From Panorpa germanica (lineage: Eukaryota > Arthropoda > Insecta > Mecoptera > Panorpidae), in assembly GCA_963678705.1 (NCBI GenBank), contig CAVMBN010000145.1, positions 1-64,000 on the forward strand: a stretch of 64,000 nt of DNA. Reading direction: 5' to 3'. The notes under the pieces were generated by a model, which saw only the letters and a list, made by a program, of their open reading frames with translations, did no database searches and was not told where the DNA came from. Below are positions 36,350-50,509 of this stretch, piece by piece; within the stretch, counting starts at the first letter, position 1; each line of letters begins with the position of its first letter. Both the position numbers and the translations under genes were made by a program.

Positions 36350-37922
36350 GTGTTGCAAAGCAATATTAACGTCCTTGTAAACCAATACGTAGGTCTTACT
36401 TATTGTATTAAGTCCCATCTGTCTTGCCAGAGCTTATGCATATATGCATTCATCTCTTTGTCAATATATTTGGTATCGTCTCCAGACTTTTATCCTAAAG
36501 CCGCATTAACTTTAAATCCTCGAAATTTGTCGCATTAATTTTAAATCATCAAAATTTGATTTTTTTAGTTCTAGTGTAATTTGTTCTTGAGTAAGTGCAT
36601 GAGTGATTTTTAAATCTCAAGGAATTGTCCCCAATATCACTTGCACCACTTCTGTAGATACAGTTCTGCAACAACGCGTCATCGTCAATAACATAGTTCT
36701 TTGCATGGAAGATCTGGAAGATTGATCCTGTAATACCATGCCGAAGCACAATACACAACTATTAGCATAAATGCCCCCTTGTATAGTGTCGGCATAGTTG
36801 CCGAGTTTAAGCTTCATTCCGTCCTTGTGACACGCGCAAGGTGTGTTACAAGTTTATCATTCGTTGTTACTGTATTTGTTTCGTAGCTTTGTAGCTTCAA
36901 GAAACTACAGATTTTATATATAGCAGGTCGAGAACGGCTTTCTAGGGTTTCTGTACTATTTGCACCGATAAGGATCACATAGTTCATAGATCACAACCTT
37001 TCGAGTGAGAAACACAGTTCTCGTCGAATACCATGTTCCAGAGCTCAGGCCCCATTACAGATCGCTGAGGACAACCTTTAGATAGTTGCCTTTTCATGGA
37101 ACGGTAATCGGTTTGTAAAATAATGTTCGACAATGAAAATAGTTCTCTACAGCGCAGTAGACGTACCTATAGGTTTTTGCCGGTCTAATTCTTTGAAGGT
37201 CACTTGGCCACCGGACATCAACAAAGGCACACTGAATTTCTATAAATATCTCATATACATACTTGTACTTATGCCTACTTACTTACCATTTGTTTGTTAC
37301 CATTGAATGTGCATGAACGATCAATCACTATTTCCAAGAAAACCGCATATATTGTTCACTTAATCACTTATAACAATTAATACACTCTCATTATTATTTA
37401 AAACACGAATTTATATAAACTAATTCTTGTGTTTTATTATTATTTATAGTTAATGTTATTCGACTTACTTGATAGTGGGCGGCAACCTTTTGTCTTCCGT
37501 ATATTTGTAGTGTTTATATGAGGTCTTCCTTATATATCCCTACAGATTTCTTGAATTTTAAACCACTTGATGTTTTAGCACTAACACTAATCTAATTATT
37601 ATCACTTTTTTTGTCTATCGCACTTATTAATGTCTTATATCAAACATCAAAGTTACAAATTTGAGGTTATGTTTATAAGACCGCGTGTACGCGTAATGAA
37701 AAATTCGTTTTTAACACTGGTTTCCCACTGTCAAACTTTTGTAAAAACACTTTGTTTAGGGTAAATTTACACAAATTTAAAACAAACTTAAATACTTTTC
37801 GTTTGAAAAAGTATTCATATAATTTATTTAACTTTTTTCCATAATTAATTTCTCACTTTTAATCACTTTTTTCACCTAAAGTAGCAGGAGCCGATCACAC
37901 ACATAGTAGATAGGAACCACTT
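36350..37922 (-). repeat. Satellite unit 24 (1,573 bp, L head, motif C replaced)
   Basis: L-type head. At 36981-36994 the bases encoding FAND and its flank are replaced by a shorter AGTTCATAGATCAC segment (net loss 13 bases), breaking the RT frame. Tail markers GAATGTGCATG, AACACGAATTT, ATATCCCTAC and ACTAATCTAATT are shared with unit 28. Confidence 0.95.
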
Positions 37923-39507
37923 GTGTTGCAAAGCAATATTAACGTCCTTGTAAACCAATACGTAGGTCATCCTTTTTGTATTAAGTCCCATCTGTCTTGC
38001 CAGAGCTTATGCATATATGCATTCATCTCTTTGTCAATATATTTGGTATCGTCTCCAGACTTTTATCCTACAGCCGCATTAACTTTAAATCCTCGAAATT
38101 TGTCGCATTAATTTTAAATCATCAAAATTTGATTTTTTCAGTTCTAGCGTAATTTGTACTTGAGTAAGTGCATGAGTGATTTTTAAATCTAAAGGAATTG
38201 TCCCCAATATCACTTGCAGCACTTCTGTAGATACAGTTCTGCAACAACGCGTCATCGTCAATAACATAGTTCTTTGCATGGAAGATCTGGAAGATTGATC
38301 CTGTAATACCATGCCGAAGCACAATACACAACTATTAGCATAAATGCCCCCTTGTATAGTGTCAGCATAGTTGCCTAGTTTGAGCTTCATTCCGTCCTTG
38401 TGACACGCGCAAGGTGTGTTACAAGTTTATCATTCGTTGTTACTGTATTTGTTTCGTAGCTTTGTAGCTTCAAGAAACTACAGATTTTATATATAGCAGG
38501 TCGAGAACGGCTTTCTAGGGTTTCTGTACTATTTGCACCGAGAAGGATCACATTATCGTTGGCAAAACATATGTCTACACAACCTTTCGAGTGAGAAACA
38601 CAGTTCTCGTCAAATACCATGTTCCAGAGCTCAGGCTCCATTACAGATCGCTGAGGACAACCTTTAGATAGTTGCCTTTTCATGGAACGGTAATCGGTTT
38701 GTAAAATAATGTTCGACAATGAAAATAGTTCTCCATAGCGCAGTAGACGTACCTATAGGTTTTTGCCGGTCTAATTCTTTGAAGGTCACTTGGCCACCGG
38801 ACATCAACAAAGGCACACTGAATTTCTATAAATATCTCATATACATACTTGTACTTATGCCTACTAACTTACCATTTGTTTGTTACCATTGAACGTTCAT
38901 GAACGATCAATCACTATTTCCAAGAAAACCGCATATATTGTTCACTTAATCACTTATAACAATTAATACACTCTCATTATTATTTAAAACACGCATTTAT
39001 ATAAACTAATTCTTGTGTTTTAATATTCTTTATAGTTAATGTTATTCGACTTACTTGATAGTGGGCGGCAACCTTTTGTCTTCCGTATATTTGTAGTGTT
39101 TATATGAGGTCTTCCTTATATATCTCTACAGATTTCTTGAATTTTAAACCACTTTATGTTTTAGCACTAACACTAACCTAATTATTATCACTTTTTTTGT
39201 CTATCGCACTTATTAATGTCTTATATCAAACATCAAAATTACAAATTTGAGGTTATGTTTATAAGACCGCGTGTACGCGTAATGAAAAATTCGTTTTTAC
39301 ACTGGTTTCCAACTGTCAAACTTTTGTAAAAACACTTTGTTTAGGGTAAATTAACACAAATTTAAAACAAACTTAAATACTTTTCGTTTGAAAAAGTATT
39401 CATATAATTTATTTAATTTTTTTCCATAATTAATTTCTCACTTTTTATCACTTTTTTCACCTAAAGTAGCAGGAGCCGATCACACACATAGTAGATAGAA
39501 ACCACTT
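37923..39507 (-). repeat. Satellite unit 25 (1,585 bp, G type)
   Basis: G-type head (GGTCATCC). RT block at 38387-38719 with VMEPE instead of VMGPE. Matches unit 16 and unit 29. Confidence 0.95.
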
Positions 39508-41064
39508 TTGTTGCAAAGCAATATTACCGTCCTTGTAAACCAATACGTAGGTCTTCCTTTTTGTATTAAGTCCCATCTGTCATGCCAGAGCTTATGCATA
39601 TATGCATTTATCTCTTTGGCAATATATTTGGTATCGTCTCCAGACTTTTATCCTACAGCCGCATTAACTTTAAATCCTCGAAATTTGTCGCAATAATTTT
39701 AAATCATCAAAATTTGATTTTTTCAGTTCTAGCGTAATTTGTACTTGAGTAAGTGCATGAGTGATTTTTAAATCTAAAGGAATTGTCCCCAATATCACTT
39801 GCACCACTTCTGTAGATACAGTTCTGCAACAACGCGTCATCGTCAATAACATAGTTCTTTGCATGGAAGATCTGGAAGATTGATCCTGTAATACCATGCC
39901 GAAGCACAATACACAACTATTAGCATAAATGCCCCCTTGTATAGTGTCGGCATAGTTGCCGAGTTTAAGCTTCATTCCGTCCTTGTGACACGCGCAAGGT
40001 GTGTTACAAGTTTATCATTCGTTGTTACTGTATTTGTTTCGTAGCTTTGTAGCTTCAAGAAACTACAGATTTTATATATAGCAGGTCGAGAACGGCTTTC
40101 TAGGGTTTCTGTACTATTTGCACCGATAAGGATCACATTATCGTTGGCAAAACATATGTCTACACAACCTTTCGAGTGAGAAATACTGTTCTCGTCGAAT
40201 ACTATGTTCCAGAGCTCAGGCCCCATTACAGATCGCTGAGGACAACCTTTAGATAGTTGCCTTTTCATGGAACGGTAATCGGTTTGTAAAATAATGTTCG
40301 ACAATGAAAATAGTTCTCCATAGCGCAGTAGACGTACCTATAGGTTTTTGCCGGTCTAATTCTTTGAAGGTCACTTTGCCACCGGACATCAACAAAGGCA
40401 CACTAAATTTCTATAAATATCTCATATACATACTTGTACTTATGCCTACTTACTTACCATTTGTTTGTTACTATTGAATGTTTATGAACAATCAATCACT
40501 ATTTCCAAGAAAACCGCACATATTGTTCACTTAATCACTTATAACAATTAATACACTCTTATTATTATTTAAAACACGCATTTATATAAACTAATTCTTG
40601 TGTTTTAATTATATTTATAGTTAATGTTATTCGACTTACTTGATAGTGGGCGGCAACCTTTTGTCTTCCGTATATTTGTAGTGTTTATATGAGGTCTTCC
40701 TTATATATCTCTACAGATTTCTTAAATTTTAACCTAATTATTATCACTTTTTTTGTCTATCGCACTTATTAATGTCTTATATCAAACATCAAAGTTACAA
40801 ATTTGAGGTTATGTTTATAAGACCGCGTGTACGCGTAATGAAAAATTCGTTTTTAACACTGGTTTCCAACTGTCAAACTTTTGTAAAAACACTTTGTTTA
40901 GGGTAAATTAACACAAATTTAAAACAAACTTAAATACTTTTCGTTTGAAAAAGTATTCATATAATTTATTTAATTTTTTTCCATAATTAATTTCTCACTT
41001 TTTATCACTTTTTTCACCTAAAGTAGCAGGAGCCGATCACACACATATTAGATAGGAACCACTT
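39508..41064 (-). repeat. Satellite unit 26 (1,557 bp, T type)
   Basis: T type with the 29-base deletion at 40721-40736; RT block at 39972-40304. Starts TTGTTGCAAAG, as do units 30 and 33. ACCGCACATATTG near 40514 marks the later T copies. Confidence 0.95.
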
Positions 41065-42636
41065 GTGTTGCAAAGCAATATTAACGTCCTTGTAAACCAA
41101 TACGTAGGTCTTACTTATTGTATTAAGTCCCATCTGTCTTGCCAGAGCTTATGCATATATGCATTCATCTCTTTGTCAATATATTTGGTATCGTCTCCAG
41201 ACTTTTATCCTAAAGCCGCATTAACTTTAAATCCTCGAAATTTGTCGCATTAATTTTAAATCATCAAAATTTGATTTTTTCAGTTCTAGTGTAATTTGTA
41301 CTTGAGTAAGTGCATGAGTGATTTTTAAATCTAAATGAATTGTCCCCAATATCACTTGCACCACTTCTGTAGATACAGTTCTGCAACAACGCGTCATCGT
41401 CAATAACATAGTTCTTTGCATGGAAGATCTGGAAGATTGATCCTGTAATACCATCCCGAAGCACAATACACAACTATTAGCATAAATGCCCCCTTGTATA
41501 GTGTCGGCATAGTTGCCGAGTTTAAGCTTCATTCCGTCCTTGTGACACGCGCAAGGTGTGTTACAAGTTTATCATTCGTTGTTACTGTATTTGTTTCGTA
41601 GCTTTGTAGCTTCAAGAAACTACAGAATTTATATATAGCAGGTCGAGAACGGCTTTCTATGGTTTCTGTACTATTTGCACCGATAAGGATCACATAGTTC
41701 ATAGATCACAACCTTTCGAGTGAGAAACACAGTTCTCGTCGAATACCATGTTCCAGAGCTCAGGCCCCATTACAGATCGCTGAGGACAACCTTTAGATAG
41801 TTGCCTTTTCATGGAACGGTAATCGGTTTGTAAAATAATGTTCGACAATGAAAATAGTTCTCCATAGCGCAGTAGACGTACCTATAGGTTTTTGCCGGTC
41901 TAATTCTTTGAAGGTCACTTGGCCACCGGACATCAACAAAGGCACACTGAATTTCTATAAATATCTTATATACATACTTGTACTTATGCCTACTAACTTA
42001 CCATTTGTTTGTTACCATTGAACGTTCATGAACGATCAATCACTATTTCCAAGAAAACCGCATATATTGTTCACTTAATCACTTATAACAATTAATACAC
42101 TCTCATTATTATTTAAAACACGCATTTATATAAACTAATTCTTGTGTTTTAATATTCTTTATAGTTAATGTTATTCGACTTACTTAATAGTGGGCGGCAA
42201 CCTTTTGTCTTCCGTACATTTGTAGTGTTTATATGAGGTCTTCCTTATATATCTCTACAGATTTCTTGAATTTTAAACCACTTGATATTTTAGCACTAAC
42301 ACTAACCTAATTATTATCACTTTTTTTGTCTATCGCACTTATTAATGTCTTATATCAAACATCAAAGTTACAAATTTGAGGTTATGTTTATAAGACCGCG
42401 TGTATGCGTAATGAAAAATTCGTTTTGACACTGGTTTCCAACTGTCAAACTTTTGTAAAAACACTTTGTTTAGGGTAAATTAACACAAATTTAAAACAAA
42501 CTTAAATACTTTTCGTTTGAAAAAGTATTCATATAATTTATTTAATTTTTTTCCATAATTAATTTCTCACTTTTAATCACTTTTTTCACCTAAAGTAGAA
42601 GGAGCCGATCACACACATAGTAGATAGGAACCACTT
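41065..42636 (-). repeat. Satellite unit 27 (1,572 bp, L head, motif C replaced)
   Basis: L-type head with AAATGAATTG near 41332 and ACCATCCCG near 41453. Motif C is replaced near 41696-41708. Spacer markers ATCTTATATAC and CTTACTTAATAG are shared with units 31, 34 and 38. Confidence 0.95.
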
Positions 42637-44209
42637 GTGTTGCAAAGCAATATTAACGTCCTTGTAAACCAATACGTAGGTCTTCCTTTTTGTATTAAGT
42701 CCAATCTGTCTTGCCAGAGCTTATGCATATATGCATTCATCTCTTTGTCAATATATTTGGTATCGTCTCCAGACTTTTATCCTAAAGCCGCATTAACTTT
42801 AAATCCTCGAAATTTGTCGCATTAATTTTAAATCATCAAAATTTGATTTTTTCAGTTCTAGTGTAATTTGTACTTGAGTAAGTGCATGAGTGATTTTTAA
42901 ATCTAAAGGAATTGTCCCCAATATCACTTGCACCACTTCTGTAGATACAGTTCTGCAACAACGCGTTATCGTCAATAACATAGTTCTTTGCTTGGAAGAT
43001 CTGGAAGATTGATCTTGTAATACCATGCCGAAGCACAATACACAACTATTAGCATAAATGCCCCCTTGTATAGTGTCGGCATAGTTGCCGAGTTTAAGCT
43101 TCATTCCGTCCTTGTGACACGCGCAAGGTGTGTTACAAGTTTATCATTCGTTGTTACTGTATTGGTTTCGTAGCTTTGTAGCTTCAAGAAACTACAGATT
43201 TTATATATAGCAGGTCGAGAACGGCTTTCTAGGGTTTCTGTACTATTTGCACCGATAAGGATCACATAGTTCATAGATCACAACCTTTCGAGTGAGAAAC
43301 ACAGTTCTCGTCGAATACCATGTTCTAGAGCTCAGGCCCCATTACAGATCGCTGAGGACAACCTTTAGATAGTTGCCTTTTCATGGAACGGTAATCGGTT
43401 TGTAAAATAATGTTCGACAATGAAAATAGTTCTCTACAGCGCAGTAGACGTACCTATAGGTTTTTGCCGGTCTAATTCTTTGAAGGTCACTTGGCCACCG
43501 GACATCAACAAAGGCACACTGAATTTCTATAAATATCTCATATACATACTTGTACTTATGCCTACTTACTTACCATTTGTTTGTTACCATTGAATGTGCA
43601 TGAACGATCAATCACTATTTCCAAGAAAACCGCATATATTGTTCACTTAATCACTTATAACAATTAATACACTCTCATTATTATTTAAAACACGAATTTA
43701 TATAAACTAATTCTTGTGTTTTATTATTATTTATAGTTAATGTTATTCGACTTACTTGATAGTGGGCGGCAACCTTTTGTCTTCCGTATATTTGTAGTGT
43801 TTATATGAGGTCTTCCTTATATATCCCTACAGATTTCTTGAATTTTAAACCACTTGATGTTTTAGCACTAACACTAATCTAATTATTATCACTTTTTTTG
43901 TCTATCGCACTTATTAATGTCTTATATCAAACATCAAAGTTACAAATTTGAGGTTATGTTTATAAGACCGCGTGTACGCGTAATAAAAAATTCGTTTTTA
44001 ACACTGGTTTCCAACTGTCAAACTTTTGTAAAATCACTTTGTTTAGGGTAAATTTACACAAATTTAAAACAAACTTAAATACTTTTCGTTTGGAAAAGTA
44101 TTTATATAATTTATTTAACTTTTTTCCATAATTAATTTCTCACTTTTAATCACTTTTTTCACCTAAAGTAGCAGGAGCCGATCACACACATAGTAGATAG
44201 GAACCACTT
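42637..44209 (-). repeat. Satellite unit 28 (1,573 bp, chimeric)
   Basis: The head is K type (ATCCTAAAGCCG, GCTTGGAAG, ATCTTGTAATACC, TATTGGTTTCG up to 43165) like units 32 and 35. From about 43264 the body, including the motif C replacement, matches unit 24. The join lies between about unit bases 525 and 628. Confidence 0.95.
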
Positions 44210-45795
44210 GTGTTGCAAAGCAATATTAACGTCCTTGTAAACCAATACGTAGGTCATCCTTTTTGTATTAAGTCCCATCTGTCTTGCCAGAGCTTATGCA
44301 TATATGCATTCATCTCTTTGTCAATATATTTGGTATCGTCTCCAGACTTTTATCCTACAGCCGCATTAACTTTAAATCCTCGAAATTTGTCGCATTAATT
44401 TTAAATCATCAAAATTTGATTTTTTCAGTTCTAGCGTAATTTGTACTTGAGTAAGTGCATGAGTGATTTTTAAATCTAAAGGAATTGTCCCCAATATCAC
44501 TTGCACCACTTCTGTAGATACAGTTCTGCAACAACGCGTCATCGTCAATAACATAGTTCTTTGCATGGAAGATCTGGAAGATTGATCCTGTAATACCATG
44601 CCGAAGCACAATACACAACTATTAGCATAAATGCCCTCTTGTATAGTGTCAGCATAGTTGCCTAGTTTGAGCTTCATTCCGTCCTTGTGACACGCGCAAG
44701 GTGTGTTACAAGTTTATCATTCGTTGTTACTGTATTTGTTTCGTAGCTTTATAGCTTCAAGAAACTACAGATTTTATATATAGCAGGTCGAGAACGGCTT
44801 TCTAGGGTTTCTGTACTATTTGCACCGAGAAGGATCACATTATCGTTGGCAAAACATATGTCTACACAACCTTTCGAGTAAGAAACACAGTTCTCGTCGA
44901 ATACCATGTTCCAGAGCTCAGGCTCCATTACAGATCGCTGAGGACAACCTTTAGATAGTTGCCTTTTCATGGAACGGTAATCGGTTTGTAAAATAATGTT
45001 CGACAATGAAAATAGTTCTCCATAGCGCAGTAGACGTACCTATAGGTTTTTGCCGGTCTAATTCTTTGAAGGTCACTTGGCCACCGGACATCAACAAAGG
45101 CACACTGAATTTCTATAAATATCTCATATACATACTTGTACTTATGCCTACTAACTTACCATTTGTTTGTTACCATTGAACGTTCATGAACGATCAATCA
45201 CTATTTCCAAGAAAACCGCATATATTGTTCACTTAATCACTTATAACAATTAATACACTCTCATTATTATTTAAAACACGCATTTATATATACTAATTCT
45301 TGTGTTTTAATATTATTTATAGTTAATGTTATTCGACTTACTTGATAGTGGGCGGCAACCTTTTGTCTTCCGTATATTTGTAGTGTTTATATGAGGTCTT
45401 CCTTATATATCTCTACAGATTTCTTGAATTTTAAACCACTTGATGTTTTAGCACTAACACTAACCTAATTATTATCACTTTTTTTGTCTATCGCACTTAT
45501 TAATGTCTTATATCAAACATCAAAGTTACAAATTTAAGGTTATGTTTATAAGACCGCGTGTACGCGTAATGAAAAATTCGTTTTTAACACTATTTTCCAA
45601 CTGTCAAACTTTTGTAAAAACACTTTGTTTAGGGTAAATTAACACAAATTTAAAACAAACTTAAATACTTTTCGTTTGAAAAAGTATTCATATAATTTAT
45701 TTAATTTTTTTCCATAATTAATTTCTCACTTTTTATCACTTTTTTCACCTAAAGTAGCAGGAGCCGATCACACACATAGTAGATAGAAACCACTT
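44210..45795 (-). repeat. Satellite unit 29 (1,586 bp, G type)
   Basis: G-type head and VMEPE as in unit 25. The RT open stretch (44749-45006) ends early at a private stop (GCTTTATAGC near 44747-44755). Confidence 0.95.
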
Positions 45796-47352
45796 TTGTT
45801 GCAAAGCAATATTACCGTCCTTGTAAACCAATACGTAGGTCTTCCTTTTTGTATTAAGTCCCATCTGTCTTGCCAGAGCTTATGCATATATGCATTTATC
45901 TCTTTGGCAATATATTTGGTATCGTCTCCAGACTTTTATCCTACAGCCGCATTAACTTTAAATCCTCGAAATTTGTCGCATTAATTTTAAATCATCAAAA
46001 TTTGATTTTTTCAGTTCTAGCGTAATTTGTACTTGAGTAAGTGCATGAGTGATTTTTAAATCTAAAGGAATTGTCCCCAAAATCACTTGCACCACTTCTG
46101 TAGATACAGTTCTGCAACAACGCGTCATCGTCAATAACATAGTTCTTTGCATGGAAGATCTGGAAGATTGATCCTGTAATACCATGCCGAAGCACAATAC
46201 ACAACTATTAGCATAAATGCCCCCTTGTATAGTGTCGGCATAGTTGCCGAGTTTAAGCTTCATTCCGTCCTTGTGACACGCGCAAGGTGTGTTACAAGTT
46301 TATCATTCGTTGTTACTGTATTTGTTTCGTAGCTTTGTAGCTTCAAGAAACTACAGATTTTATATATAGCAGGTCGAAAACGGCTTTCTAGGGTTTCTGT
46401 ACTATTTGCACCGATAAGGATCACATTATCGTTGGCAAAACATATGTCTACACAACCTTTCGAGTGAGAAATACTGTTCTCGTCGAATACTATGTTCCAG
46501 AGCTCAGGCCCCATTACAGATCGCTGAGGACAACCTTTAGATAGTTGCCTTTTCATGGAACGGTAATCGGTTTGTAAAATAATGTTCGACAATGAAAATA
46601 GTTCTCCATAGCGCAGTAGACGTACCTATAGGTTTTTGCAGGTCTAATTCTTTGAAGGTCACTTTGCCACCGGACATCAACAAAGGCACACTAAATTTCT
46701 ATAAATATCTCATATACATACTTGTACTTATGCCTACTTACTTACCATTTGTTTGTTACTATTGAATGTTCATGAACAATCAATCACTATTTCCAAGAAA
46801 ACCGCACATATTGTTCACTTAATCACTTATAACAATTAATACACTCTTATTATTATTTAAAACACGCATTTATATAAACTAATTCTTGTGTTTTAATTAT
46901 ATTTATAGTTAATGTTATTCGACTTACTTGATAGTGGGCGGCAACCTTTTGTCTTCCGTATATTTGTAGTGTTTATATGAGGTCTTCCTTATATATCTCT
47001 ACAGATTTCTTAAATTTTAACCTAATTATTATCACTTTTTTTGTCTATCGCACTTATTAATGTCTTATATCAAACATCAAAGTTACAAATTTGAGGTTAT
47101 GTTTATAAGACCGCGTGTACGCGTAATGAAAAATTCGTTTTTAACACTGGTTTCCAACTGTCAAACTTTTGTAAAAACACTTTGTTTAGGGTAAATTAAC
47201 ACAAATTTAAAACAAACTTAAATACTTTTCGTTTGAAAAAGTATTCATATAATTTATTTAATTTTTTTCCATAATTAATTTCTCACTTTTTATCACTTTT
47301 TTCACCTAAAGTAGCAGGAGCCGATCCCACACATATTAGATAGGAACCACTT
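45796..47352 (-). repeat. Satellite unit 30 (1,557 bp, T type)
   Basis: T type; RT block at 46260-46592; 29-base deletion at 47011-47023. Copy of unit 26 at a shift of 6,288. Confidence 0.95.
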
Positions 47353-48924
47353 GTGTTGCAAAGCAATATTAACGTCCTTGTAAACCAATACGTAGGTCTT
47401 ACTTATTGTATTAAGTCCCATCTGTCTTGCCAGAGCTTATGCATATATGCATTCATCTCTTTGTCAATATATTTGGTATCGTCTCCAGACTTTTATCCTA
47501 AAGCCGCATTAACTTTAAATCCTCGAAATTTGTCGCATTAATTTTAAATCATCAAAATTTGATTTTTTCAGTTCTACTGTAATTTGTACTTGAGTAAGTG
47601 CATGAGTGATTTTTAAATCTAAATGAATTGTCCCCAATATCACTTGCACCACTTCTGTAGATACAGTTCTGCAACAACGCGTCATCGTCAATAACATAGT
47701 TCTTTGCATGGAAGATCTGGAAGATTGATCCTGTAATACCATCCCGAAGCACAATACACAACTATTAGCATAAATGCCCCCTTGTATAGTGCCGGCATAG
47801 TTGCCGAGTTTAAGCTTCATTCCGTCCTTGTGACACGCGCAAGGTGTGTTACAAGTTTATCATTCGTTGTTACTGTATTTGTTTCGTAGCTTTGTAGCTT
47901 CAAGAAACTACAGATTTTATATATAGCAGGTCGAGAACGGCTTTCTATGGTTTCTGTACTATTTGCACCGATAAGGATCACATAGTTCATAGATCACAAC
48001 CTTTCGAGTGAGAAACACAGTTCTCGTCAAATACCATGTTCCAGAGCTCAGGCCCCATTACAGATCGCTGAGGACAACCTTTAGATAGTTGCCTTTTCAT
48101 GGAACGGTAATCGGTTTGTAAAATAATGTTCGACAATGAAAATAGTTCTCCATAGCGCAGTAGACGTACCTATAGGTTTTTGCCGGTCTAATTCTTTGAA
48201 GGTCACTTGGCCACCGGACATCAACAAAGGCACACTGAATTTCTATAAATATCTTATATACATACTTGTACTTATGCCTACTAACTTACCATTTGTTTGT
48301 TACCATTGAACGTTCATGAACGATCAATCACTATTTCCAAGAAAACCGCATATATTGTTCACTTAATCACTTATAACAATTAATACACTCTCATTATTAT
48401 TTAAAACACGCATTTATATAAACTAATTCTTGTGTTTTAATATTCTTTATAGTTAATGTTATTCGACTTACTTAATAGTGGGCGGCAACCTTTTGTCTTC
48501 CGTACATTTGTAGTGTTTATATGAGGTCTTCCTTATATATCTCTACAGATTTCTTGAATTTTAAACCACTTGATATTTTAGCACTAACACTAACCTAATT
48601 ATTATCACTTTTTTTGTCTATCGCACTTATTAATGTCTTATATCAAACATCAAAGTTACAAATTTGAGGTTATGTTTATAAGACCGCGTGTATGCGTAAT
48701 GAAAAATTCGTTTTGACACTGGTTTCCAACTGTCAAACTTTTGTAAAAACACTTTGTTTAGGGTAAATTAACACAAATTTAAAACAAACTTAAATACTTT
48801 TCGTTTGAAAAAGTTTTCATATAATTTATTTAATTTTTTTCCATAATTAATTTCTCACTTTTAATCACTTTTTTCACCTAAAGTAGCAGGAGCCGATCAC
48901 ACACATAGTAGATAGGAACCACTT
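47353..48924 (-). repeat. Satellite unit 31 (1,572 bp, L head, motif C replaced)
   Basis: Copy of unit 27 at a shift of 6,288; motif C replaced near 47984-47996. No long RT frame. Confidence 0.95.
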
Positions 48925-50509
48925 GTGTTGCAAAGCAATATTAACGTCCTTGTAAACCAATACGTAGGTCTTCCTTTTTGTATTAAGTCCCATCTGTCTT
49001 GCCAGAGCTTATGCATATATGCATTCATCTCTTTGTCAATATATTTGGTATCGTCTCCAGACTTTTATCCTAAAGCCGCATTAACTTTAAATCCTCGAAA
49101 TTTGTCGCATTAATTTTAAATCATCAAAATTTGATTTTTTCAGTTCTAGTGTAATTTGTACTTGAGTAAGTGCATGAGTGATTTTTAAATCTAAAGGAAT
49201 TGTCCCCAATATCACTTGCACCACTTCTGTAGATACAGTTCTGCAACAACGCGTCATCGTCAATAACATAGTTCTTTGCTTGGAAGATCTGGAAGATTGA
49301 TCTTGTAATACCATGCCGAAGCACAATACACAACTATTAGCATAAATGCGCCCTTGTATAGTGTCGGCATAGTTGCCGAGTTTAAGCTTCATTCCGTCCT
49401 TGTGACACGCGCAAGGTGTGTTACAAGTTTATCATTCGTTGTTACTGTATTGGTTTCGTAGCTTTGTAGCTTCAAGAAACTACAGATTTTATATATAGCA
49501 GGTCGAGAACGGCTTTCTAGGGTTTCTGTACTATTTACACCGATAAGGATCACATTATCGTTGGCAAAACATATCTCTACACAACCTTTCGAGTAAGAAA
49601 CACAGTTCTCGTCGAATACCAAGTTCCAGAGTTTAGGCCCCATTACAGATCGCTGAGGACAACCTTTAGATAGTTGCCTTTTCATGGAACGGTAATCGGT
49701 TTGTAAAATAATGTTCGACAATGAAAATAGTTCTCCATAGCGCAGTAGACGTACCTATAGGTTTTTGCCGGTCTAATTCTTTGAAGGTCACTTGGCCACC
49801 GGACATCAACAAAGGCACACTGAATTTCTATAAATATCTCATATACATACTTGTACTTATGCCTACTTACTTACCATTTGTTTGTTACCATTGAATGTTC
49901 ATGAACGATCAATCACTATTTCCAAGAAAACCGCATATATTGTTCACTTAATCACTTATAACAATTAATACACTCTCATTATTATTTAAAACACGCATTT
50001 ATATAAACTAATTCTTTTGTTTTAATATTATTTATAGTTAATGTTATTCGACTTACTTTATAGTGGGCGGCAACCTTTTGTCTTCCGTATATTTGTAGTG
50101 TTTATATGAGGTCTTCCTTATATATCTCTACAGATTTCTTGAATTTTAAACCACTTGATGTTTTAGCACTAACACTAACCTAATTATTATTACTTTTTTT
50201 GTCTATTGCACTTATTAATGTCTTATATCAAACATCAAAGTTACAAATTTGAGGTTATGTTTATAAGACCGCGTGTACGCGTAATGAAAAATTCGTTTTT
50301 ACACTGGTTTCCAACTGTCAAACTTTTGTAAAAACACTTTGTTTAGGGTAAATTAACACAAATTTAAAACAAACTTAAATACTTTTCGTTTGAAAAAGTA
50401 TTCATATAATTTATTTAATTTTTTTCCATAATTAATTTCTCACTTTTTATCACTTTTTTCACCTAAAGTAGCAGGAGCCGATCACACACATAGTAGATAG
50501 AAACCACTT
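48925..50509 (-). repeat. Satellite unit 32 (1,585 bp, K type)
   Basis: K-type head. RT block at 49389-49721 with GPKLWNLVFDE and IGVNSTE variants, shared with units 35 and 37. Motif C is present as FAND. Confidence 0.95.

Larger units (their letters stand above)
43165..49452. repeat. Four-unit block copied at a shift of ~6,288
   Basis: From the body of unit 28 to the head of unit 32, the sequence follows about 36878-43164 (body of unit 24 to head of unit 28). The order is G, T and L units with flanking half units of matching type. Unit starts differ by 6,287-6,288 throughout. Ends are approximate. Confidence 0.8.
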
